A DNA stretch of 64,000 nucleotides from Topomyia yanbarensis (lineage: Eukaryota > Arthropoda > Insecta > Diptera > Culicidae), in NCBI RefSeq assembly GCF_030247195.1, contig NC_080672.1:72058219-72122218 (forward strand), in the 5' to 3' direction. Below are positions 47,571-57,640 of the stretch, piece after piece. The translations under genes were made by a program, and so were the position numbers. Below the pieces are notes generated by a model, which was not told the origin of the DNA, searched no databases, and was given only the letters and a program-made list of their open reading frames with translations. Numbering within the stretch: position 1 is the first letter of the stretch; each line of letters begins with the position of its first letter.

Positions 47571-48606
47571 AAAGGCGAACACGAAATTATTCCGGCACAT
47601 TCAGCAGGGTATAACTTTTTTACCATTGGGTAAAAATCAACGAAATTTTGCACACTTTCTCATTGATGTGTATTGTTTACATGCTGTCAAACTCGAAGTC
47701 GTGTTTTTCGATTCAACGAAAATGGAGGTGAACCAACGCGAGTCGAGAGAACAAATTCTTTCCAAACACCTGAAATTTCCTGACCTGTCGCACCGGCAGT
47801 TGGGAAAAATGTTGAATATTCACCATTCAACCATCTCCAGACCACGGCAAAGGAGCTGGAAGAAAACCGGGACCGGAGAACAAAAGGACTGCTGTGTGAT
47901 GGACGACGAAATGTATATAAAAGCCGATTTTAAGCAAATTCCGGGGTTGGAGTTTTTCACCGGCAAGAGCAAGTTCCATATTGACGACAAATTTAAGAAG
48001 AAGAAAATGTCGAAGTTCGCCTCCAAATATCTCATTTGGCAGGCCATCTGCTTTTGCGGACTGAGGAGTGAGCTTTTCGTGACAAAGGCACAGTAAATGG
48101 CGAGATCTACAAATCTGAGTGCCTCGAGAAGCGCCATTTGTCGTTCTTGCAGCAGCACGATGAAGCTCCGCTATTTTGGCTAGATTTGGCATTTTGCCAC
48201 TATTCTAAAAGTGCCCTGGAGTGGTATGAGGCCAATTCTGTCCATTTTATTCCAAAGGACATGAATCCGCCAAACTGTCCGGAGCTGCGCCCGGTGGAGC
48301 AGTACTGGGCAATGATGAATCGGGAACTTCGGAAGAGCAAGAAGACAGTCAAAGACGAGAAGGACATGTTAAGAAAATGGAAAAAACTGAGAAATTGGTA
48401 CCGGATGACACTGTAAAGACTTTAATGGAGGGCATCAAGCGAAAATGAGTTCAATTTTACACTCAAGGCTCCATCGATAAACTTCTCTTTTGATTTTTGA
48501 AGTAAATATATGTATAAAAGTACCCTAAAATTTTGGTTTGATTTTAAACATTATAAGAAAATTGACATGACATTTTCGGTGTCGCAATAATTTCGTATTC
48601 GCCCTT
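47571..48606 (+). mobile_element. ITmD37E (Tc1/mariner, DD37E) element, deleted copy, nested in hAT A
   Basis: Flanked by TA (47569-47570 and 48607-48608). Ends AAAGGCGAACACGAAATTATT and, on the other strand, AAGGGCGAATACGAAATTATT form terminal inverted repeats of about 25 bp. Encodes a broken transposase of the DD37E group known from mosquitoes. Confidence 0.87.
47722..48450 (+). pseudogene. DD37E transposase, internally deleted and frameshifted
   Basis: Starts at ATG 47722 (M-E-V-N-Q-R-E-S). The N-terminal helix-turn-helix is present (L-S-H-R-Q-L-G-K-M-L-N-I-H-H-S-T-I-S, about 47785-47840). The chain then jumps to the first catalytic Asp (C-V-M-D-D-E-M-Y, about 47892), so most of the DNA-binding region and the linker, roughly 100 residues, is deleted. 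A frameshift near 48092 precedes the second Asp (W-L-D-L-A-F-C-H-Y, about 48178), and the catalytic Glu lies 37 residues later (R-P-V-E-Q-Y-W, about 48293), giving the DD37E signature. Another frameshift near 48375 damages the C-terminus. The enzyme is dead. The conserved catalytic spacing is strong support for the family. Confidence 0.88.
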
Positions 48607-48913
48607 TAGTGATGGAAATCTAAATTTTTCTGCATATGATTTGATTTCCGCAGTATTTTTAATATTTTGACATGGTTGAATGATTTGGCTTAAATTTTAA
48701 AAATAATTCTCAAGATGGTATAGATGGTTCTCTGATGCTGGGGATCATTTTTTGATCATCCTACTCTACATCAGTTTATACCTGTTTAATTATAGGGGCC
48801 CCTCAGCTCAGTTGTGCCCAGGGGCCCCGAGTGGTCTTAAGACGGCCCTGGTCCCATGGCGAGTTTGTATTTGTATTTGGTTAAGTTAAAATAGTCAATT
48901 GTGTTTTTTTAAG

Positions 48914-48919
48914 AATAAA
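48914..48919 (+). terminator. Candidate polyadenylation signal of the SecA-like gene, displaced by a hAT
   Basis: AATAAA follows the right-hand target copy of hAT element A by 55 bases. Before that insertion it would have stood about 90 bases after the SecA-like stop codon; it is now about 6 kb away. Whether transcripts still reach it is unknown. Confidence 0.4.
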
Positions 48920-49166
48920 ATTCTTTTTTACAGCAGTTTATATCTGCAATTGCGAAAAAACGACCAGCAGCGTACACCCCCAGATTGAAGCAATTTAAAA
49001 AATCATCATCGTGTGGAGGCTTCACAAAACTATGAACGGCGGTGTACGGATCAATATAATACTGGCAAAAATAAGGAATAGGCGCACGCGCACGAGAACT
49101 TTGCGTTTGTATTCGTAAATCGTTACCTTTGCATCATTGAATCTAACCATGTTCTACACATATATA

Positions 49167-49485
49167 GGGTGATGAGCCTATTTGCGCCATGTTTCTATTA
49201 TCACCGTACCCATTTCAAGCCGTTGGTTAGAGCAGTGTCTGCCATCTTTGTTCAACGCATTGAGTCAAATAGTAGCGCAACAATAGGGGCACTCGATTCG
49301 AGCTTTCATTGTGCTCAAACACGAGAATTTTACTGTTTTCAACGCATTTGTGTTATTATATTGGTTCTTAACCACGAAGCACAGCGGTTGATGTCAATTT
49401 TTACGCATTCCATTGATTGTAAGGCAAGAAATTACCGAATTAGTGAGGCACCTTGCTTAGTATGGTGAAAATAGGCTCATCACCC
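49167..49485. mobile_element. TA-flanked MITE, copy 1
   Basis: GGGTGATGAGCCTATTT and (other strand) GGGTGATGAGCCTATTT form the ends, flanked by TA (49165-49166 and 49486-49487). It is 319 bp and non-coding. A close copy starts at 63794. Confidence 0.82.
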
Positions 49486-49487
49486 TA

Positions 49488-51960
49488 GTTTTCAATTAAA
49501 TAAATGAACTACGTGAATTCATAACTTCAATACAGATCTATTTCGTGCGTTTTTGATCTATGTATTAATAACGGCCATATTGAATGTGCCCGTCCCTAGG
49601 TTGACGGGTTTGACGGTATTGCGAACATCATCAAGCATACTTCGTGCATCAGTACTAAAAAACCTCTGACAGATAATCCAATAGACGTTTATTTGACAAT
49701 TCAGCGGTGCGTTCTGTCAACAAATCTACTCCTGCGAACAGAAAAACTCGTCCAACAAACAACTTTCGTTAGTCCGATTCGTTTGATGTTGTATCAAATC
49801 AACGATATTTGCAGACGTCGCACCTCTTGGAGTAACGTCAGAATAAGTAAACAAGAAATGCTCAGCTGATCAGAAACGTCTCATAGATTGCCTAATTGCT
49901 TTAGGATGGTTATTGCATTACGCATCGATAGTGGTGCATCGAAGGGACCGAGAAGGCTTGTGTGGTTTTCAGGCTTTGTGTTTTTTTCATACTCTGCGCC
50001 AGCCCTAACTAACGATCAAGCATTAACATGTACCCGCTGGTCGACTGGCGAATCGAATTGGATTGACTTTTTTGCAAACATTGTTCCACAGTTTAATGAC
50101 AGGGTTGGTGGACACGGCTCGCAGAGGGGTTCATTGTGCGTCGATTTATCAGTCGACTTCGTAGTTATGCACAGACTAATTAAACAAATGTAAAGTAGAA
50201 TCCTATTAGTGGTCGTTTTGTAATAATTGTAGTTATTAGTATTAATGTACAATTTTTGATGTGCTAGTCGTATGTATATCTGTGTAGGTGTTCGTCTGAG
50301 TAGTTTTGACAGTTGGTTCAGGGAATGGATGCAGCACTGCCGTATATGATAGAATAGTTGGTAATCCTTCCGGTATTCGGTGTGCATTCGATTCGATTGA
50401 TTCGAGAAGACCGGATTGAATAAATTAAGGTACAATTATTTTACCTACGCACGTGAATCATCCATTCCCGGTCAACATAGCATGATAAAATTCTAGAAAA
50501 ATGCAATTGTCGTTAATGGTAAATCAATATCATTTTCTGGCAGTTAGACGAAGTCAAGCAGTTCGATTGCATGTTATGTGTGTTCTTTTCTTCTGATTCA
50601 TTAGTCTGTTTTTGTTATACTTCTATTAGTTTGCTTTTCCACTTCTCATGTATACCAAAAATAATATCAGCCAATTTATACATTTTTGCTAAATGTCAGC
50701 ATCTTTAATTCGGCAAGTTACATTTCCTTTTATTACTATATTTTAAATTAGATTCATACCAACGCTCACTAACACAATTAATTGCATATTCTCTCATATA
50801 CACTCACAATCTCTCCCATTCCAAACGTACAAACGCTCGTGCTATTCGCGATAATACAAATCTGGTCACATAGTAGCATAGGTCAATGCCGTCAGTTGGA
50901 CCAATCGAAAAATGATGCTTATATCCACTAAACAACAGATGTGGCATTACGCATCTCGATTCGATCAAAATTCTATCGACTCGACCTTGTTTCGCATTAT
51001 GTATTTCGAACCGAGCTCGAAAGTAAATTTTCGTTCGAGTTCGCAAGAAGAAGTACTAGATTATCGAGAAGTGTTGGCATTATGGAACCATAACAATCGA
51101 ACTCGAAAGCGATTCGAGTCGAACGTATTTGCTCGATAGTTTTATTGCTGTCGACTGTCGTTCGAGATTATGATTTGTGTTTTTATTTCATGTCATTCTT
51201 TAAATTGGGTAACAATCGGAATACTTAGAGGATATAAAATTACCAAAAGGTGTGAAAAGCTTCCACGTACTTTATGTTATATCTATTTTCACCATCATAC
51301 TTTTTTTTGGAAAAAGTAATACTAAATATTGCTAATAGTAAGTAATAAATAAATAATAAAAAAGTGTTAAAACAAATCGATGGAGCAAAGTGACGACACC
51401 TTGACTTGTCTAATCGCTATTTGATAGATTATAGAATCACAATCATTCTTGATTTCAAAGTGGTGATTTAAACAATTTTATATTCTAATTGATGCATTTG
51501 CTCCCGACTTTACCTCAATTGTTTTCAATATCACAATATGGCCTTGAATTCAATGCCATAATGTACGTTTTATACACCAACAGAATTAGGTGTTGTATCG
51601 TCATTTGTATTAAATGCATGAAAATACAGAATATTATCTTATATAGCAAAGAACTTTGAATCAAATTGAAATACTAACAAATTTGAATGCATCAACCGAT
51701 TAAAAATTATACCATCTACAATTTCTAGAAACACTTCATTTTTATTTTGTACTCCCTATCCCCCCCCCCCCCTATCCTAGTTGTGCGCTATAACAAAATA
51801 ATTAATTAACAAGTACACGGAAAACACGAAAACGAATTATTGTCTCGACTATTTCAACTAAAAATGGCTATTTAACGAACTAGTTTTTAAATTTTTGCTT
51901 CATCAATTGCTGAAAAAAATGTTGCTTTTGGAAGCTATCAGTTTACTGAAAAAAACCTAA
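49488..51960. other. No recognised gene; GAATCGAGATGCG-type sequence at 50932-51170
   Basis: AT-rich, no family recognised. 50932-50957 (TGGCATTACGCATCTCGATTCGA) is inverted relative to 55240-55266, possibly the ends of one very large element or two halves of small ones, but flanking duplications do not match. Confidence 0.35.
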
Positions 51961-53325
51961 TTTAATCCACCTAGCGGTGCAATTGTGCCTTTCTCAATCA
52001 TGAATCACGAGAATGAGTGCATTTTTTATATTCATTAAAAGCTTTTAAATGCATATATTACATTTTATTATTATACATCACATGACAACTATATACAGGA
52101 AAATAAATCATTATTCGAGTTCTAAAATTTTGTAAAAGAAAAAACAGCTACGGTAATATTGAACTGAAAAAAGGTGCGAAATCGGCAAAGTCCCACAAAG
52201 TCGATTTTTATAAAAAAAAATTTTTCGAGATAATATAAAATCTCGACGTTTCATGCATTTTAAAGATGTTTGGCATCAAAAATACGAATTCGATTTCTGA
52301 AATTTCATGGGGGGACCCTTTGAAAAAAAAATTGAGTTCCTGCTTATATGGGAATTTCATATGTGACCGGACGATTTAGTCTATATTTCCGGACCCATAT
52401 AAGCGATCCGTACGAAATTTTATAGACATCTGTGGAGATAATATAGCTATCATTTGGGACTAAGTTTGTGAAAATCGGTCCAACCATTTCCGGGAAACTG
52501 ATGTGAGTTCGTCAATTTTGAAAGATGGCTCCCGAGCACTTCCGGAACCGTCTATGGTGGTCAATGAAAGTTTGGTTGGCCGTCGGTGACCTAGAACAGC
52601 AAATTTAAGTTGTTTGAGAGACATTTTAGCGAAATTTTTACCTTTTTTGCTTTCATCGGAGTATCGGTTGGAATCACAATTTGCTATGTGATCGCACGCC
52701 ACAGCCTATAACTCCGGAACCGAAAGTCGGATCGGGATGATTTTGAATAGGCATTTACGGGGACGCAATACCTTTCACTTGATACCAAGTTTAGTTGAAT
52801 CGGTCTAGCCATCTCCGAGAAACCGATGTGACTGTTATTCTGAATTTAGATACTTCCGCCGGGGCTTCCGGAACCGATGATGGTGGCCAATGTGGCCAAA
52901 TAGACTTTGAATGGATGTTAGTGACCTAATACTACAAATCGAAGCAGTTGTGGTCATATTTTGGAAAAAATTTCAACTTTTTACATTCATTGCAGAATTT
53001 ATTAAAATTGACATTTTGTGCGTGCTCGTACTCATCACCCTGTAATTCCGGAACCGGAAGTCGGATCCATTAGAAATTCAATAGCAGCCTATGGGAACGT
53101 TGCACCTTTCATTTGAGACTAAGTTTGTCAAAATCGGTTCAGCCATCTCTGAGAAAAATGAGTGACATTTTTGGTCACATACACACACACATACGCACAT
53201 ACACACACATACATACATACATACATACACTGAATCGAATGGTATATGTCACTTGGCCCTCCGGGCCTCCGTTAAAAAGTCGGTTTTCAGAGCAATTGCA
53301 ATACCTTTCTATTGAGAAAGGCAAA
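51961..53325 (+). repeat. Long TTTAATCCACCTAG-family repeat with internal ~330-nt units
   Basis: Starts TTTAATCCACCTAGCGG and ends CCTTTCTATTGAGAAAGGC. A subterminal TGCCTTTCTCAAT near 51986 is inverted at the right end. Inside, the series TCCGGAACCG-AGTCGGATC, then AAATCGGT-CAGCCATCTC-GAGAAA, then CCGATGATGGTGGCCAATG is repeated about three times (near 52380, 52705 and 53040). A (CA/CATA)n tract and GGCCCTCCGGGCCTC precede the right end. No protein encoded. Confidence 0.7.
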
Positions 53326-53729
53326 ACCTGAAAACCAAAATTTTAATGCAAAATTAGCCATTTTTATTGAAAAGGACAGTTTGCTCGCTATGAATATTTT
53401 CTAAAAGATTTGATGAAAGCGATTTCTGTAGATAATACATTCCATCGTGCGACTGAGGTCCGAATAAGAGACACTACCAGCTAGGCATTACGATATTTGG
53501 GTGCTTCAACTTAAACAGCGAGATATATTAAAATTTTGTGGTAAGAAGTTCAAGAATACAGTTATATCAAACTAAAATAATGCCCAAGCATTGAAAAAGG
53601 ACGGTGAGGGTGCGTGACCTGAACAAATTATGAACTTGTTTGGGTCAATTTATTTACCACTATCACTATTTTTATTCTGTGAATTTGACGCTCATCGAAA
53701 AAAAACAAAACAAACTGCAATTTTGTTCA
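53326..53729. other. No recognised gene
   Basis: AT-rich spacer between two repeats. Confidence 0.4.
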
Positions 53730-55100
53730 CACTGAAAAAAAATTCTTAGGTGGAATTAAAATTATCATACGATGAACAAAATAATTATTAGTTTTCTGCA
53801 ACGAAGCATTTTCGTGCATTGTAAATAGTTAGTTTCGTCTAATTCACAAATTGAAAAGATGGCATCTTGATGAACGAAAAGTTGAGTAGTTTTACATATT
53901 TAATGTACGGGTTATTCCACGTCAAATTTACAATCACAATTTTAATTCCTACCAAAAAAATTTCTTGCACTCTTAGCACAAAATAATTGACATCTATTTT
54001 TTTGTTTTGGCTGAGTACGATAGAGTTTTTGAATTTTATGAATTGGATCATTTTTCAACCACTGATAACTCGGAAACTCTTAGTTGTACGGAAAAAACTA
54101 TTAATAATAAAAGTGCATTTTCGATTGAGCTCACCAATGAAAATCTGATATAGTTTTTTTGTTATTTATGTTATGAATTCTGTAAATGTTAGAAACATAT
54201 TGAAAAGCAAGCTTGGACTAATATTTTTTTTATTCTATGGAAAAATTTATAATTATATTGAGAACCTTATTACTTTACGATATATTTCAATTAAAGTTGG
54301 CCCATAACATAGCATTTAATGTAAAATTGCCCTTTTTTAATCTTATAATTGTAATATCTCGCAAAACATTTTGAGATCCACTGCAAAATGTTTACACAAT
54401 ATTTTTAACATGATTTTTATTATTTAAAGAAAAAAATAAGCAAAAAAATTGGTCCAACTTTCAAAATTTCTCAATTTTTTCGGCAAGCTCATACGAAAGT
54501 GCAAATTTTGAAATTTAATATTTTTTCCATGCATCAATTACTTTCCGAGCTACCGGCGATTAAAAAATGTTCTATTTTTCTAACTTCAAAAGCTGAAACC
54601 TCATACCTTGAAGTAAATATTATATTCAGCCATAACAAAATACCTGTCAAATATTTAAAGCTAAAGAATGCAAGAACAAAATTTGGAAAGAACTAAAATT
54701 TTATTTGTAAATCTGACGTTGATTGGCTCGTACGGTGCATAAAAGTTATCATCGATGTCTAAACTATTTTTCGTGAATGAAACGAAATGATTCGTTCTTT
54801 TATCAATTGTTTTATATAGTATAAATATTGTTGGAAAGGGTAAATTTATTTTTCGTACATAAAAGGAAAAAAATTGTATTTCTTTATTACATCGAATCTT
54901 TTTGGATCGATGTTTGACAACATCGATTTTATTTCACAGTGCTCGCCCCTATTGTGTACTACAAAAAATTGTTATACTTGCGAAACTGATCCATATATAT
55001 TTCGATAACAATCAATTAAAACCTTTTTAAATAAAAAAAAAAACAAAGTTGATTTTATGAAACTTATTTGTAGCAGAATTAAAAATATTTTTTCTCAGTG
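53730..55100. mobile_element. Candidate inverted-repeat element, CACTGARAAAAAA ends
   Basis: CACTGAAAAAAAATTCTTA at 53730 is mirrored by a right end reading CACTGAGAAAAAATATTTTTA on the other strand. AAATAGTTAGTTTCGTC-type sequence inside the left end is loosely mirrored near 54765. No clear target duplication and no transposase, so this is tentative. Confidence 0.45.
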
Positions 55101-55350
55101 TATACTCTTATTTGACAGTTTGCGCTCGAACAGGCAGTCGAAATCTAGTACCGCAATCTAACAAGCTCGCACGCTTGGTCGAATGCGATACGTAATGCCG
55201 CAATTTAGTCGAAACGACTTCAAAACGTTTCGAATCGAGTCACTCGAATCGAGATGCGGAATGCCATCCCAGGTTCCATGGCGACATAACGGGGAACATT
55301 AGTGATATGGAAAATTTCGCTCTCTTCTAGCATTCAGCATGTTAATTAAC

Positions 55351-55958
55351 TTTTCCAAATTTTGAGTGATATCTACTACAATCCAATTAAATGTAGACTA
55401 TTCCAAATTTTGAGTAACTTCTACTCAAATCCAATTAAATGTGGACTTTTCCAATTTTGAGAAATTGCTACTCATTTTCAATTAAATGTGGACTTCTCCA
55501 AATTTTGAGTAATATCTACTTAAATCCAATTAAATGTGGACTTTTCCAAATTTTGAGTAATATCTACTCAAATCCAATTAAATTTGAACTTTTCCAAATT
55601 TTGAACTTCTACTCATTTTCAATTGAATGTGGACTTTTCCAAATTTTGAGTAACTTCTACACATTTTCTATTAAATGGGGGCTTTTCCAAATTTTGTGTA
55701 ATATCTACTCATTTTCAATTAAATGTGGACTTTTACAAATTTTGAGTAATATCTACTCAAATCCAATTAAACGTAGACTTTTCCAAATTTTGAGTAACTT
55801 CAACACATTTTCTATCAAATGAGGGCTTTTCCAAATTTTGTGTAATATCTACTCATTTTCAATTAAATGTAGGCTTTTCCAAATTTTTAGTAATATCTAC
55901 TCAAATCCAATTAAAAGTGGACTTTTCCAAATTTTGAGTAACTTCTACTCATTTGAGT
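55351..55958 (+). repeat. 48-bp minisatellite, about 13 units, with a three-unit higher-order repeat
   Basis: Units of TTTTCCAAATTTTGAGTAA plus TCTACTC... and AATTAAATGTGGAC run head to tail. Units 7-9 (55635-55778) are repeated as units 10-12 (55779-55922), sharing unit-specific variants (ACACATTTTCTAT, TTTTGTGTAATATC). Because 48 is a multiple of three the array gives a 127-codon open frame, which I do not regard as a gene. Confidence 0.9.
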
Positions 55959-56349
55959 AGAACTCATTCTCTTCAACACCGTACACTAAATTAACTATCA
56001 GATTCACGGTCCGCGGGCGATCATCCAATAATACACGCGAATATGCGAATTGACGAACGGTTTTAGAATCGAGTTGTTACACGCGAAGTCACATACACGC
56101 TAGCACATGCGACATGCAAACGAAGCGCGATTGAATACGTTAACACACAAACGCTCGAACACTTCGCGATGACACACGCGATCGTGAAGTCCTTACGTCC
56201 GCACATATCGGAACCGTACAATGAACATCACATTCAGAACCATGGCCCGCTGCAATTGGCCTTAAGCAGTGCATTTCCAGAATCTAGCCCTACAGCTCCA
56301 GTAGGACAACTCTCAACAAAAAATGACGGCCATATTGATTGAAAAAAAG
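55959..56349. other. No recognised gene; CpG-rich ACACGCGA-type sequence
   Basis: 56020-56200 has recurring ACACGCGAA and ACACGCTAG words of unclear meaning. No coding frame. Confidence 0.35.
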
Positions 56350-57640
56350 ACATGAACTCACCTGAACTCCACCCCATTGAAACCAATTTGGAAGATCAAA
56401 GGTGCCTTTTCGTCATTCATTCCAGCGCACAATGGTTTTTTGCCAAAAATGTGCGATTTCTTGATTACGCCTAAATCGTTAAATTTGGGTGAATGACATC
56501 TTCGGAGGAATTTGTGGACATTACAAGCCCTTTTAGCCCTCCGGAAGTCGCACAATTGGCTCACTGAACGAGCAGCCGCAGCTGCTCTAAGACGATTTCG
56601 CCAGATTTTCAGAGCAGCGTGCACTCAGTGCACTAGCGCGACTTCCGGAAGGTTAATATGGTGTTAGTTTCTTAATGATCAATTTACCTAAAAGTGAGAT
56701 ATATTTACCAACATTCTTGCAAGTGTAGATATTAAAATTATGTCTTCAGCAAAGTTGTAGAGCAAGCTTTTGCCAACAACTTTGCTGAAGACACAAGGTC
56801 TTTATCTTTAATATCTTCAACATTATTGTTGGTTGTTTTTGGAAGCCAATTCATTCATATAACTTTTTAAATATCTTTCTGACAAGTTCGTTATGTTCCG
56901 TAAAAAGGTTTGAGTTATCAGAATGAACAACTTTCCATATTACGAAAATGGCTAATCTCGTGTATTTTCAAAGTAATTTGGTAATTTTTGAAAAATAAAG
57001 TGTTTCAAATGGAGGTTATTAACATGCTACATTAACACGTCAATGGTGTTTTCAGGCAACTCATCAAAAATAGCAAGATTTGTCATTTGCTGCTATGATT
57101 TTTGTGATTAATCCTCTTATAAGTGAGATTTTTCAACAATTTTTTGTTTGGTGAAGGAAATGTGCTACGATCTTTAAAACAGTTGTGGAGATTACTTTCA
57201 CGAATATTTTCGCTGGATACATGAAGTCTCTTCTTTACATACTTGAGAAGTTATAGCTCGTTATATTTGGATAACCCCTAAAAAAAAAATTTTAAGTATT
57301 TTTTCAAATCTCACAAAAATGTTTTCAGGGGTCATTCACAAACAACGGTCAATAACTTCGAGTGTACTATAAATAGAGATTTTTGGCCAGCAGTAAAGAT
57401 GTTCGCAAAAACAAGCTCTTCAATATTTGTTAAGACTTCATTTTGTTATTCATACCTTGAAAAAAATTTATCAAAAATCTCACTTCAAGAGGGATTAATC
57501 ACTATAACTATAACATCAAAATGAAGGTCTTGGATCGTCATAAAACATTCCAGAAGACATTGCTATACGTTTTACCGTTTTCGCGTGAATAATTTTTCGC
57601 ACGCTTTTGACGAAAAAAAAAATAACTGTGCGGCGGACTG
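56350..57640 (+). repeat. Large non-coding dispersed repeat, copy 2
   Basis: Shares the ordered blocks listed for 30745-34390. It lacks the Tc1-like insertion found in that copy and instead carries the MITE at 56537-56652. Confidence 0.75.
56537..56652. mobile_element. piggyBac-like MITE (TTAA flanked)
   Basis: The left end CCCTCCGGAAGTCGC mirrors the right end GCGACTTCCGGAAGG over about 14 bp. Flanks are TTAG (56533-56536, a decayed TTAA) and TTAA (56653-56656). The other copy of the host repeat (near 30888) lacks it. Confidence 0.7.

Larger units (their letters stand above)
42903..48850 (+). mobile_element. hAT element A (5.9 kb) with two nested transposons
   Basis: Flanked by a perfect 8-bp duplication GTCCCATG (42895-42902 and 48851-48858). 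Ends are CAGTACCGTCTTTACG and (other strand) CAGGGCCGTCTTAAGAC, both leading into GGGGCCCC-rich subterminal sequence. The same ends occur, reversed, at 60688-61952. Without the nested elements at 44680-46785 and 47571-48606 it is about 2.8 kb. No hAT transposase is recognisable. It inserted 29 bases past the SecA-like stop codon, counted to the first target copy. Confidence 0.88.

Noticed and set aside
53113..53331. Frame rich in His/Thr/Tyr
   Set aside because: It translates the CA/CATA microsatellite at 53178-53230.
55439..55822. 127-codon open frame with repeating residues
   Set aside because: It is a consequence of the in-frame 48-bp minisatellite and has no features of a real protein.
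55351..55958. CRISPR-like array
   Set aside because: Units are contiguous with no unique spacers, and this is a eukaryotic sequence.
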